The position numbers were made by a program, and so were the translations under genes. The notes under the pieces were generated by a model. It was not told the origin of the DNA and ran no database searches. It saw nothing but the letters and a program-made list of their open reading frames with translations. From contig RPFO01000288.1 of the NCBI GenBank assembly GCA_009746045.1, forward strand, positions 847,855-911,854: 64,000 nt of DNA, written 5' to 3'. Shown here one piece after another: positions 1 to 9,995 of this stretch (positions within the stretch are counted from its first letter, which is position 1; every line of letters starts with the position of its first letter). The stretch is from Mesostigma viride. Lineage: Eukaryota > Streptophyta > Mesostigmatophyceae > Mesostigmatales > Mesostigmataceae.

Positions 1-1398
1 AGAGGAGGACACTGATGTCGGGGAAGCTTTGGCGGGGCCAAAGAGGAGCAGGCGCAGGGATTTCGCCCCCCAGGTGCTAGCACAGTTGCTGGCGCACCAG
101 GTGCCGTTTTTCCCGCCGTTTTTGGTCATATGGCGCCTGTCGTCGGAGGGGATGGCAGGAAACAGCTTGCAAATGCAGGGAGGAGCTTGGCAAACGCGGC
201 TGGCGCTAGTTTTGGGGGAGGCGAGGGGGTGTCTGCAGTGCCACGCTCAGGCACTTTAAAAGCGGGCGCGCGCGGGGGAGGCAAGGAGGAGAAAGCAGGT
301 CTCCCGCGCAGTGCCAAGGGGGACGGGGCGGCCGGAATGGGACTGAGCCCCGAAATGATGGCGCAGATGAATGCCCTCATGGGGGGCTTCCAACAGCTGG
401 GGATTGGCGGCGCCCAGGGGTTGGGAGCCGCAGTACGGGTGCCAGCACCCAGCGTGCAGGAAGGGGCGCATGGGGGGGGCGGGGGCAGCAGGGCCCAGCC
501 CTGCCGGGTGGACAAGCGGGCCCCATGGGTACCCGGGCACACCGACAGGCGTGGAAAGAACGCAGGGCCCAGCGTACGCTTACCCAGGGCAGATGGGTGC
601 AGCCTGGCCTCAGCCCTACCCACCAGCGGGTACCGCGTACGGTACCTGGGTGCCAGCGGCTGGAACCCCGTACCACATGGCGTTCGCAGCAGCCCAAGGT
701 GGGCAGAGGAAACGGGAGAGCAAGCGGTCCAAGTGCCGGAGTGCGGGCATCGGCACTGCCGGTGCACGTCCAGCGACAGCACGAGCAGCGACTCGGAGGG
801 GAGCGGGCGAGGGCGCGCGGGTGGCCGGGGCACAGGTGGGAGGTTGACCGACCTGCCAGTTACCCGCGGGGTCAACCTGCTCGAGTACCTGCCGGCGGGG
901 CGGGCGCTCAGCGTGGTGTGGGACGTGGAAGACCACAAGTACCACCAGCGCACGGCCCCCAAGCACATGGAGACCGCCATACAGGGCCACAACGGCAACA
1001 TGGTGGCCTGGCTGAACGTGCAAAGGGCCCCCGTGCTGCGCCAGCAGAAGGAGGGGACGGGACTTGGGTGGGCATCCAAGGAGAGGATGGAGCTGGCCCA
1101 GAACCTGTGCCACGTCTGGGATACGCTCAACAAGGAGCTCAGTCCCAACGTGTGCAGCGAGCTGGCGGGCGTGGAGTACCTGGCGCTCTGCGTGGAGGCT
1201 CTCCTGCTGGTGGAGACCAGCGGGTCTTGGAACGCGTCCGGGTACATGCTGCCCTACCGGCCGGCAGGGGGTGTCCGCACGCGGGCGGCTCGACGAGCGC
1301 TGCGGGCACACAAGAAGGAGCGCGATGCGTTGGCGTCGGCGCGAGGAAAGGAGGACAAGGCGGAGGGAGGAGTGGCGGGCTCTTCCCAGAAGAAGTGA
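1..1398 (+). CDS. gag-like region of the DIRS-type element, 5' end outside window
   Basis: This coding stretch precedes the pol frame. It is rich in Gly, Ala and Arg in its first part. Its last 160 residues look globular, with many conserved-looking Trp, Tyr, Leu and Met positions, and it ends in a Lys-rich tail. I recognise no named domain; the gag-like call rests on position in a DIRS-type element. 1399-1924 is probably element coding sequence too, the lead-in to pol. Treated as a fossil: open reading exists over most of it, with perhaps one or two breaks. Confidence 0.55.
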
Positions 1399-1924
1399 GA
1401 GGGCGAGGTGTATTCCCCCTCCCAGAGGTGGCCATCAAGCCCCTCGACCGCGCGCGCCTACGGTCCCGACGTAGGTATCAGCGGGCCATGCGGCGGCGGG
1501 CCCTGCTCCTGCGCAGCGCGCGAATCGTGGATGGCCTCAACTGGTTGTGGAGGGGAGCACAGGAACCGCCTGAAACGGGTCCTGTCGGTGGCATGCGGAT
1601 GGCTTTGCCCGCACCTGTTGCCCAGGAGCCCGCGGGTTGCGGTACCAGCGGGGTGTCCTTAGTGACCCCCTGCACTGCGGCCCAGCAGGCGGCCCTACAA
1701 GGGCTGGAGATTGCCGCCCAGGTCCATGAGCGCCGGCTGAGAGCCGTAGCGGCAGAGGACCTGGTGCATGACGTTGAGTCTGGGCCCTATGGGCCCGACG
1801 GGCAATATGAAATAATTGCCCCGGAGAGACTTGCGCTGCCCGCGGGCGGAGTGGCGGGCAGCGTGCCGCTGATGGACTGCCTCCCCCCCAGTGGAGGGAG
1901 GTATATGGCAATATAAAAAATATT

Positions 1925-4540
1925 TTGAGGGAAGAGGCAGCGCAGCCAGGGCGTCGACGGCGAGTAACGCATGGCTGTGCGAGCGACACGGAGTACGCGC
2001 GCCTGAGCGTGCGGCTGGCGGAGACCGGGATGACAGAGTATAGCGAGGAGGAACCACCGGTCACCAACGGCCTGTTCGGCGTGCCCAAGCGCGATCCAGG
2101 GGTGGTGGACCCGTCAGCCCAGCGCCAGCGACTCATCTGCAACATGGTGCAGAGCAACGACAAGTTCCTCACCCCTGGCAGCTGTTACCTGCCAGATGTG
2201 GGGGCGGTGGCCGAGATGGCCGGGGGCGCGCCCAGCTACTCGAGTAAAACGGACCTGGAGACGTACTACTACCGCTTCTCTGTGCCAACGGAGTGGCGGA
2301 AGTGGTTCGCGCTGCCCCCAGTCTGGTCAGACGAGGTCGGCCAACCAGGGGAGCGCCGCCGGCTCTATCCCAGGTTCCGTGTTCTGGTGATGGGGTGGTC
2401 CCACTCGGTCCTGTTGGCGCAGGTGGCGCACATGCAGACCCTGTTCGGGCCGGGGAAGCTGAACCCCGGGCTGAGTGTGAGCGTCCCGATGCATCAGCTC
2501 GGGGTGCGCACAGTGCGTGAGGGAGGACGGGAGTGGATGGAGTTGGTGGGGGCCGCCGAGCTTGACTGGCAGCTGCTGCCCGAGGACCCTCCTCGGCCGG
2601 CGCAGTTGGTCATGATCGACGACCTGGGCACCACACACGCGCGCAGCGCAGCGGAGGCGAACGCGCTGCTGGACCGCGCATGCACTGAGTGCTACGCGCC
2701 AGCTGGCCTGGTGGTGAATGAGAAAAAGGTCGAGCGGGCGCGGGAGGGCCAAGCTGTGGAGATCCTGGGCATCGAGTTTCACCAAGATGGGAGCTTGTGG
2801 CCGTCGGCGAAGCGACTAGCCCTCCTCGTCCATGACACTGAGGCGGTGCTGGCCCGGGGACGAGCAAGCTACCATGAGCTGGCCTCCCTACTGGGACGCT
2901 GGGTATGGATCCAACTGCTTCGCAGGAGTCTGCTAAGCATCTGGTTCCATGCCTACAGGATGCTCCACCAAGTGCTGGCCCTCCGCAAGGGAGGACGCTT
3001 CCAACTCTGGGCAAGTGTGCGCCGGGAGCTCTGGGCGGCTGTCTGCCTGGCTCCCCTGGTGCATGCGCAGCGCAACCAGCCGCTGGACACCACCGTCGTG
3101 GCCAGTGACGCGTCGAGCCGGGGCTCCGGTGTGGTGTACGCCCGTCTGGCAGAGGCAGACGTGAAAGCTTTGTCCAACTGCCGTGAGATGAAGGGGTGGA
3201 AGACTCTGTGTGTCGGGTCGGAAGAGGTCGGTGTGGAGCGAACGGGGGAGAGGGAACATCGGGCGGTGGCGACCGCCCGCTGGCGTGTGGCGGTGAAACA
3301 CCGGTGGAGGGACGCGGGTGCGCACATCAATGAGAAAGAGGCGCGCGCAGCCGTGCAGAGCCTGGAGTGGGGGCTGCGCACGCGGGCCCGGTGGGGGCGA
3401 CGGCACGTACGGCTGGTGGATAGCACCGCCGTTCTGGGCGCACTGGTGAAGGGGCGGTCATCATCTTACCGCCTCAACACGTGGTGCCGCCGCGCTGCCG
3501 CCCTGGGCTGTGCCAGCAACACCAGGTACCACTGGGTGTACATCCGCTCGGAGCGAAACCCCGCGGACGCGCCCAGCCGGGGCCGGTGGGTGCGGGACCT
3601 TACCGCCGATGGCGATGTGGAGAGTAACCCGGGGCCGGGAGGGCGGCAGGAGCTACTGGAGAGCACCGTGCTGCCCGCGACCCTGCGCAGCTACCATCGC
3701 GCAGTGATCGCGTACCTTCTTTGGGCTGAGCCCTATGGTGCTGTACCGCCGGAGGAAGCGGAGAGCGTGTTCTGCGAGTGGCTCGTGTCTGTCTACGAGG
3801 ATGGAGGGGGAGCAGGGCGTTCCATGTGCATGAGGGCGCTGTGTGGGCTGCAACTGTACTACCCCAGCCAAGTGCAGGGGTGGCGCGAGGCCCGCCGACT
3901 CCTGTACGGGTGGCAGCGACGCGTGCAAACCCATAGCCCCAATCCGGTGCCGTGGGAGCTGCTCTACCTGGTGGTGCAGATCCTCCGCTGGCAGGGGGCG
4001 CCCATGGCAGCAGCCGTGTGCGTCATCACTTTCCAGCAATACCTGCGCATCGGGGAGGCCTTCAAGCTCCGAGTGGGGGACGTGGCGCTGCGCGGCGACC
4101 GTCGCCTGGGGCAGCGAGGCCTGGGCGCGCTGCTTCTGCGGGATCCCAAGACAGCCAAGGGGGGTGCACAGGCGGTGGTGGTGCAGGACCCCCTCTCGCT
4201 GTACGTGCTCGAGCGCCTGTGCGCTGGGCGGGAGCCCGAGGAGCCCTTGTTTGGGAGCCTCAACTACAGCCAGTTCTCTCGTCGGTGGCACGCGGCGTGG
4301 GATGTTCTGGGCCTGCGGGGGATGTTTCCGCCCTACTCCATGCGACATGGTGGGGCAACGTACGACTACCTGCAGGGCGTTTCACTCCCAGACATCCAGA
4401 AGCGCGGGCGTTGGCGCCAGTTCAAGTCGGTGGACCACTACGTGGGCCTGCACCGTGCTCTAGCGGTGCAAGTGCCGCGGTGGGTGTGGTTGCTGGCTGA
4501 GGAGTTCCCCCCCGCTCAGTGGAGTTCACACTGGCAGTAG
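1925..4540 (+). CDS. pol of DIRS-type element: reverse transcriptase, RNase H, 2A motif, tyrosine recombinase
   Basis: The 871-residue frame is open throughout. The RT part (about residues 40-310) shows a fingers motif GLFGVPKRD, motif A KTDLETYYYRF and the catalytic MIDDLG. The RNase H part (about 390-555) has VVASDASSRGSG, HINEKEARAA and a C-terminal NPADAPSRG. A 2A motif, DGDVESNPGP, follows at about residues 562-571. The rest is a lambda-integrase-type tyrosine recombinase with a box I arginine in YLRIGEAFKLR, a box II block YSMRHGGATYDY, then RGRW and the presumed nucleophile tyrosine in VDHYVG. Known biology of the family: circular DNA is integrated by the recombinase. The start is uncertain because the reading frame may join the preceding region. 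Confidence 0.9.
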   Translation: MREEAAQPGRRRRVTHGCASDTEYARLSVRLAETGMTEYSEEEPPVTNGLFGVPKRDPGVVDPSAQRQRLICNMVQSNDKFLTPGSCYLPDVGAVAEMAGGAPSYSSKTDLETYYYRFSVPTEWRKWFALPPVWSDEVGQPGERRRLYPRFRVLVMGWSHSVLLAQVAHMQTLFGPGKLNPGLSVSVPMHQLGVRTVREGGREWMELVGAAELDWQLLPEDPPRPAQLVMIDDLGTTHARSAAEANALLDRACTECYAPAGLVVNEKKVERAREGQAVEILGIEFHQDGSLWPSAKRLALLVHDTEAVLARGRASYHELASLLGRWVWIQLLRRSLLSIWFHAYRMLHQVLALRKGGRFQLWASVRRELWAAVCLAPLVHAQRNQPLDTTVVASDASSRGSGVVYARLAEADVKALSNCREMKGWKTLCVGSEEVGVERTGEREHRAVATARWRVAVKHRWRDAGAHINEKEARAAVQSLEWGLRTRARWGRRHVRLVDSTAVLGALVKGRSSSYRLNTWCRRAAALGCASNTRYHWVYIRSERNPADAPSRGRWVRDLTADGDVESNPGPGGRQELLESTVLPATLRSYHRAVIAYLLWAEPYGAVPPEEAESVFCEWLVSVYEDGGGAGRSMCMRALCGLQLYYPSQVQGWREARRLLYGWQRRVQTHSPNPVPWELLYLVVQILRWQGAPMAAAVCVITFQQYLRIGEAFKLRVGDVALRGDRRLGQRGLGALLLRDPKTAKGGAQAVVVQDPLSLYVLERLCAGREPEEPLFGSLNYSQFSRRWHAAWDVLGLRGMFPPYSMRHGGATYDYLQGVSLPDIQKRGRWRQFKSVDHYVGLHRALAVQVPRWVWLLAEEFPPAQWSSHWQ
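3614..3637 (+). promoter_or_regulatory. 2A ribosome-skipping motif within pol (first copy)
   Basis: The codons read D-V-E-S-N-P-G-P, a full match to the 2A consensus D-x-E-x-N-P-G-P, preceded by Gly as in foot-and-mouth disease virus 2A (GDVESNPGP). It sits exactly between the end of RNase H and the start of the recombinase. By known 2A biology, translation would skip the bond between the last Gly and Pro and release RT-RNase H from the recombinase. Confidence 0.85.
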
Positions 4541-4876
4541 CCAGTGTGGGGATGCGCCTGCCCCGGTCTAGGCCGGGGGGGCGCAGTATAAAACGATGCA
4601 GCTCCGTTGGAGGAGTCGGCAGGGCGCACTCCAGTGGACACGCTGGGGCCCTGCTGGTTTTGGGCGTCGCGCCATCATCCTGATTTCCGGTTTGGCTCAA
4701 CTTCGACCGTATCCTGCCTTGGACAGAGCCGGCGGGGCGCACTCTAGTGGATACACTAGGGCTCTGCGGGTACCTGCGTTGACAGGTGCAGGGGAGGCGC
4801 ACTCTAGCAGCCACGCTAGGGCTTCCCCCTCTACAACCACTCCAGATGCGGCCGGGGACGGCCAGGTTGGAGATGC
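4541..4876 (+). repeat. 3' untranslated part with three short stem-loop repeats
   Basis: Three related motifs of the form GCGCACTCTAG, about 8-9 bases, then CTAGGGC occur near 4627-4655, 4736-4765 and 4797-4826. Each can fold on its inner CTAG/CTAG or CCAG/CTGG arms. The same three occur in the second copy. They may be recombination or packaging sites of the element, which is inference. Confidence 0.5.
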
Positions 4877-5030
4877 GGGTGTTATATGGTGGCAGCCGCC
4901 TGGGACTTGCGCACAATTTGCCAGTCTCTCGGTCTACCAAGGCCTGCAAGCGGCTTAAGCATATAATTTTGCAATAAACAAGTTCTGGTGCCTTCTCAAA
5001 CAAAGTGAACCTGAAAGCATGCACAGAGGA
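4877..5030 (+). repeat. 154-bp element repeat, copy 1 of 4
   Basis: The block starts at a GGGTGTTATATGG motif and ends at GCACAGAGGA. It contains AATAAA-like ATAAACAAG and may be the split direct repeat of a PAT/Kangaroo-type element. Confidence 0.85.
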
Positions 5031-5554
5031 TGGTTGATCTTACGATCTGGATTCCCTGATTTGCGACTAAGGGGAGCGGAGTGCGAGTCGGTGCCGCTGC
5101 CTCATGGCTGATCTGCGAGAAATGCTCCTGGAAAGGGTGAAAGTCCCTGCAAATGACCTCTGGACTGTTTCCAAGTACTTGGATGTAGTTCAAAGTACTT
5201 CATTGGTACTACAGGGTAGTACAATCTACTTCAAACTAGTTCAAACTAGCTCAGGCTAGTAAAGATTCGTTCAGGTGTAGCACAACCTGCCTAGGAGGTG
5301 GTATGACCACCTGGGTTGAAGTAGACAGTGACTAAACGTAGTACAATGTCGAAAGAATCAGTACAAGTGGGTTCTTTGTAGTACAACTGGTCAGTGGCAC
5401 CTGGGCGCCGCGCCAGTACTGTACCGGACTTGCATTCGTCACCGTGCGCATGCAATGCAGCCAATTTATTGAGGAAGACATGGCGGCGCATGCTTTATCA
5501 GTTTTCCCCACCCACCCACCCTCTTTTGTTTGTTTGTTTGTTTGTTGTCTCTGG
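5031..5554 (+). repeat. 524-bp spacer between element repeats, copy 1 of 2
   Basis: This non-coding spacer joins repeat copies 1 and 2 and recurs nearly unchanged at 7279-7806. It holds several GTACTTC/AGTAC-type short repeats (5170-5350) and a (TTTG)n run near 5525-5545. Confidence 0.8.
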
Positions 5555-5707
5555 GGGTGTTATATGGTGGCAGCCGCCTGGGACTGCGCACAATTTGCCA
5601 GTCTCTCGGTCTACCAAGGCCTGCAAGCGGCTTAAGCATATAATTTTGCAATAAACAAGTTCTGGTGCCTTCTCAAACAAAGTGAACCTGAAAGCATGCA
5701 CAGAGGA
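5555..5707 (+). repeat. 154-bp element repeat, copy 2 of 4
   Basis: Same block as 4877-5030 with one base fewer. It is followed at once by the duplicated recombinase half, marking the junction of the tandem duplication. Confidence 0.85.
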
Positions 5708-6787
5708 TCATCTTACCGCCTCAACACGTGGTGCCGCCGCGCTGCCGCCCTGGGCTGTGCCAGCAACACCAGGTACCACTGGGTGTACATCCGCTCGGAG
5801 CGCAACCCCGCTGACGCGCCCAGCCGGGGCCGGTGGGTGCGGGACCTTACCGCTAATGGCGATGTGGAGAGTAACCCGGGGCCGGGAGGGCGGCAGGAAC
5901 TGCTGGAGAGCACCGTGCTGCCCGCGACCCTGCGAAGCTACCATCGCGCAGTGATCGCGTACCTCCTGTGGGCTGAGCCCTATGGTGCTGTACCGCCGGA
6001 GGAAGCGGAGAGCGTGTTCTGCGAGTGGCTCGTGTCTGTCGACGAGGATGGAGGGGGAGCAGGGCGTTCCATGTGCATGAGGGCGCTGTGTGGGCTGCAA
6101 CTGTACTACCCCAGCCAAGTGCAGGGGTGGCGCGAGGCCCGCCGGCTCCTGTACGGGTGGCAGCGACGCGTGCAAACGCATAGCCCCAATCCGGTTCCGT
6201 GGGAGCTGCTCTACCTGGTGGTGCAGATCCTCCGCTGGCAGGGGGCGCCCATGGCAGCAGCCGTGTGCGTCATCACTTTCCAGCAATACCTGCGCATCGG
6301 GGAGGCCTTCAAGCTCCGAGTGGGGGACGTGGCGCTGCGCGGCAACCGTCGCCTGGGGCAGCGGGGACTGGGCGCGCTTCTTCTGCGGGATCCCAAGACA
6401 GCCAAGGGGAGTGCACAGGCGGTGGTGGTGCAGGACCCTCTCTCGCTGTACGTGCTCGAGCGCCTGTGCGCTGGGCGGGAGCCCGAGGAGCCCTTGTTTG
6501 GGAGCCTCAACTACAGCCAGTTCTCTCGTCGGTGGCATGCGGCGTGGGATGTTCTGGGCCTGCGGGGGATGTTTCCGCCCTACTCCATGCGACATGGTGG
6601 GGCAACGTACGACTACCTGCAGGGCGTTTCACTCCCAGACATCCAGAAGCGCGGGCGTTGGCGCCAGTTCAAGTCGGTGGACCACTACGTGGGCCTGCAC
6701 CGTGCTCTAGCGGTGCAAGTGCCGCGGTGGGTGTGGTTGCTGGCTGAGGAGTTCCCCCCCGCTCAGTGGAGTTCACACTGGCAGTAG
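5708..6787 (+). CDS. duplicated 3' half of pol (RNase H end, 2A, tyrosine recombinase)
   Basis: The sequence restarts at the equivalent of 3461 and repeats the end of RNase H, the 2A motif (5861-5884) and the whole recombinase with the same motifs as 3614-4540. It is open to the same end as the first copy. Only a handful of amino acids differ, for example Asp to Asn just before the 2A core. An upstream promoter or start for this copy is not evident. It looks like a by-product of the tandem duplication. Confidence 0.8.
   Translation, partial: SSYRLNTWCRRAAALGCASNTRYHWVYIRSERNPADAPSRGRWVRDLTANGDVESNPGPGGRQELLESTVLPATLRSYHRAVIAYLLWAEPYGAVPPEEAESVFCEWLVSVDEDGGGAGRSMCMRALCGLQLYYPSQVQGWREARRLLYGWQRRVQTHSPNPVPWELLYLVVQILRWQGAPMAAAVCVITFQQYLRIGEAFKLRVGDVALRGNRRLGQRGLGALLLRDPKTAKGSAQAVVVQDPLSLYVLERLCAGREPEEPLFGSLNYSQFSRRWHAAWDVLGLRGMFPPYSMRHGGATYDYLQGVSLPDIQKRGRWRQFKSVDHYVGLHRALAVQVPRWVWLLAEEFPPAQWSSHWQ
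5861..5884 (+). promoter_or_regulatory. 2A motif, second copy
   Basis: The D-V-E-S-N-P-G-P core is kept without change in the duplicated copy although nearby codons differ. Confidence 0.8.
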
Positions 6788-7124
6788 CAAGTGTGGGGAT
6801 ACGCCTGCCCCGGTCTAGGCCAGGGGGGCGCAGTATAAAACGATGCAGCTCCGTTGGAGGAGTCGGCAGGGCGCACTCCAATGGACACGCTGGGGCCCTG
6901 CTGGTTTTTCGGCGTCGCGCCATCATGCTGATTTCCGGTTTGGCTCAACTTCGACCGTATCCTGCCTTGGACAGAGCCGGCGGGGCGCACTCTAGTGGAT
7001 ACACTAGGGCTCTGCAGGTACCTGCGTTGACAGGTGCAGGGGAGGCGCACTCTAGCAGCCTCGCTAGGGCTTCCCCCTCTACAACCACTCCAGATGCGGC
7101 CGGGGACGGCCAGGTTGGAGATGC
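6788..7124 (+). repeat. 3' untranslated part, duplicated copy
   Basis: Repeat of 4541-4876 with the same three stem-loop motifs and a few substitutions. Confidence 0.75.
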
Positions 7125-7278
7125 GGGTGTTATATGGTGGCAGCCGCCTGGGACTTGCGCACAATTTGCCAGTCTCTCGGTCTACCAAGGCCTGCAAGCG
7201 GCTTAAGCATATAGTTTTGCAATAAATAAGTTCTGGTGCCGTCTCAAACAAAGTGAACCTGAAAGCATGCACAGAGGA
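7125..7278 (+). repeat. 154-bp element repeat, copy 3 of 4
   Basis: Matches 4877-5030 with scattered substitutions. Confidence 0.85.
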
Positions 7279-7806
7279 TGGTTGATCTTACGATCTGGAT
7301 TCCCTGATTTGCGACTAAGGGGAGCGGAGTGCGAGTCGGTGCCGCTGCCTCATGGCTGATCTGCGAGAAATGCTCCTGGAAAGGGTGAAAGTCCCTGCAA
7401 ATGACCCCTGGACTGCTTCCAAGTACTTGGATGTAGTTAAAAGTACTTCATTGGTACTGCAGGGTAGTACAATCTACTTCAAACTAGTTCAAACTAGCTC
7501 AGGCTAGTAAAGATTCAATCAGGTGTAGCACAACCTGCCTAGGAGGTGGTATGACCACCTGGGTTGAAGTAGACAGTGACTAAACGTAGTACAATGTCGA
7601 AAGAATCAGTACAAATGGGTTCTTTGTAGTACAACTGTTCAGTGGCACCTGGGCGCCGCGCCAGTACTGTACCGGACTTGCATCCGTCACCGTGCGCATG
7701 CAATGCAGCCAATTCATTGAGGAAGACATGGCGGCGCATGCTTTATCAGTTTTCCCCACCCACCCACCCTCTTTTGTTTGTTTGTTTGTTTGTTTGTTGT
7801 CTCTGG
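7279..7806 (+). repeat. spacer between element repeats, copy 2 of 2
   Basis: Matches 5031-5554. The (TTTG)n run is one unit longer here. Confidence 0.8.
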
Positions 7807-7960
7807 GGGTGTTATATGGCGGCAGCCGCCTGGGACTTGCGCACAATTTGCCAGTCTCTCGGTCTACCAAGGCCTGCAAGCGGCTTAAGCATATAATTTT
7901 GCAACAAACAAGTTCTGGTGCCTTCTCAAACAAAGTGAACCTGAAAGCATGCACAGAGGA
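7807..7960 (+). repeat. 154-bp element repeat, copy 4 of 4, right end of element
   Basis: Last copy of the block. Beyond GCACAGAGGA the sequence no longer resembles the element, so 7960 is taken as its right end. Confidence 0.8.
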
Positions 7961-8542
7961 CAGGACTTCCTTTGGGGGCTTTGCCACGCTCTATGAGGAG
8001 GCACCCATAGACAGGATCTCCCTGCGGGGTTTACCCAATGGGCGTGACCCCGTCATAAGCCTCGCCATTAGGCCCTGTGGGCTGCCACTTGTTCACCGGT
8101 GCATTCACCAACGTCTCCGATGCAGCTAGGCGCCAGCACTACATACACGGTCATATCCGGACCCCAAAACACTTCGAGATCGAACACCTTCGAAGAGTGG
8201 TGCCTCTCCCTCTCGGCTTCGGTTGCTGGCTCATCATCCAAGTCGGCGGTGGCGCCCGCGCCCGCACCCGCGCCGGCGCCTGTGCCCCCGCCCCCGCCCC
8301 GCCCCGCCCGGGCCCGCGCGCGCGCCTGCGCCCGCGCCTTGGGTGGCACCCGCGCCCGCGCCCGCACCTTGGGTGGCGCCCGCGCCCGCACCCGCGCCAT
8401 GGGTGTGGCCCGCGGCTGGCTTCTTCGGAAATGCTTCCTTCGATTTCACCCACCGCCCAAAGTTGCGGTGGATGCACCCTTTCAGCCACGTTGTGACATC
8501 AAGCGCGGCGTCCCCAATAGAACAGTCATGCAATATGAATAA
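7961..8542. other. GC-rich flank with CGCCCG-type low-complexity tract; doubtful small ORF
   Basis: 8250-8405 is an imperfect tandem tract of CGCCCGCGCCCGCACC-like units, open in several frames on both strands. A plus-strand frame from 8099 gives a short unremarkable N-terminus followed by an Ala-Pro repeat. I do not recognise a protein and think the open frames follow from composition. Confidence 0.3.
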
Positions 8543-9482
8543 TCAATAGTATCAACGATGCGTTCATGCAGACGTGAACCTGTGAAATACCACAAGCATG
8601 CAACAACGACTCCAGCACACTTAGTAAATACTGCTCATAATATCTGTGGCACATGCAACATGGTTAAAACACACATGGATGACCTGTATGGTTGCACATG
8701 AAGTTTCCAGATAGAGAAGACTAGAAATTCGATCAGCATGATATCAAGAGCCATCCACACAAATATATGTCTTACCGCAGCTTAGGGCTTCTTCGGGTTG
8801 AGTTGGCGCATCGAGTTTGTTGGGCCCTGCTCGAAGTAATGCTCAAATGCGATGCCCACGCCCGCCAGCACATCATCAAATGTGATTAGTTTCACAGGTG
8901 GCCCGACGAGTTCCAAACGTGGTTGCTAATTTTCAGGCAGTGCCTGAAGGCCGCCTCGCAAACCTGAAAGTGAAAAGGGGTCACAAACCCTGTGTTCTTG
9001 TCCGTGACTCCCCCGTCGAGAACGACCGAAAACTGTCACGTACGTCCGTGATCATTTACGTCCGAGCACTCAAGAAGTTACGCGGTTGCCGTAATCGGAA
9101 TCGTTACCGACGTTTGGTTGGTTCCGATTCAGCAGGCCGCAGGCTTTGTTCCTTGGGCCGGTGTGGAGCGCCGCGCCGGAAAGGCCTGAATTTCTAGAGT
9201 GACAGTCTTAGGTGACCTGACTTAGGTTCAGGCGCAAGACTTTGGGGCGCAAAGCCTTGGTGGCTTGCGCAATATTCCGGTGCGTGACATTTGGCAGTTA
9301 TGAATCTTTTGTATTGTCCAGACGGAATGACATTACAATTCGTTCAAGTGGCCCGCCGGAGCGGCTGTACAATTTTTCCCAGTGAGCGCGCTGCCAAGTG
9401 TACTTGTGGGCAAATTTTTAGGTGCCCCGTCACTTCGAGGTACTAAAAATTAGGCTACGGTACGAATTCAGCGAATTTCAGC
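8543..9482. other. non-genic stretch, nothing recognised
   Basis: Lower-GC sequence with only short chance frames, such as 8898-9197. No RNA gene or element end was recognised. Confidence 0.4.
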
Positions 9483-9680
9483 GAATTTTCAGTCGAACCA
9501 AAGGAAGTGACGCCAACTACCAAAAAGTTTCCGTTACGAATTTTCAGCCCAACACTCGCGCAAAATGAAGTGACGGCAACTACCAAAAAGTTTCCGTTAC
9601 GAATTTTCACTCCCACACGTTTGCACAAAAGGAAGTGACGGCAACTACCAAAAAGTTTCCGTTACGAATTTTCAGTCCCA
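9483..9680. repeat. tandem repeat, about 63-bp unit, three copies plus a partial
   Basis: Units start at GAATTTTCA and end at GTTTCCGTTAC (9483-9537, 9538-9600, 9601-9665), and a fourth starts at 9666. The shared core is AAGTGACGGCAACTACC. Confidence 0.8.
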
Positions 9681-9685
9681 CACTT

Positions 9686-9995
9686 CGCGCAAATTTTAGT
9701 AGGGCTGCACGCGAGCTACCTTTCAAAATTTTGCGCTAGTATGGAACGCATTTCATTCGTCTGGAGGAACGCTGCCCGCCAACTACCCCCGTTCAGAAAG
9801 TTCCGCCGAAATTTACCCGAGATTTGGAAATCTGAACGTCCGCGCAAATTTTAGTAGGGCTGCACGCAAGCTACCTTTCAAAATTTTGCGCAAGTATGGA
9901 ACGCAATTCATTCGTCCGGAGGAATGCTGCTCGTCAACTGCCCCCGTTCAGAAAGTTGCGCCGAACTTTACTTGAGATTTGGAAATCTGAACGTG
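9686..9995. repeat. tandem repeat, 155-bp unit, two copies
   Basis: The units 9686-9840 and 9841-9995 both start CGCGCAAATTTTAGTAGGG and run through a TGGAACGC block and an AATCTGAACGT end, with about 10 percent differences. The array abuts the 63-bp repeat. Confidence 0.75.

Larger units (their letters stand above)
1..7960 (+). mobile_element. DIRS/Kangaroo-like tyrosine-recombinase retrotransposon (fossil), with tandemly duplicated 3' part
   Basis: The order of parts is a gag-like region, then one long frame with reverse transcriptase, RNase H and a tyrosine recombinase, then a 3' region with repeated blocks. No DDE integrase or LTR is seen. This order defines the DIRS superfamily (DIRS, PAT, Kangaroo, Ngaro). 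The 5' end lies before the window. The pol frame looks whole; the gag-like part may have one or two breaks. A segment of about 2.25 kb (3461-5707) is repeated directly behind itself (5708-7960) with small divergence, so the duplication is fairly young but not immediate. Confidence 0.9.

Noticed and set aside
126-1311. Minus-strand frames of 231 and 373 codons opposite the gag-like region
   Set aside because: Shadows caused by high GC content; the plus strand fits the retroelement.
8068-8400. Minus-strand frame encoding an Ala/Arg-rich then plausible C-terminal peptide
   Set aside because: The first half is low-complexity repeat and the second half matches nothing I recognise; too weak to call.
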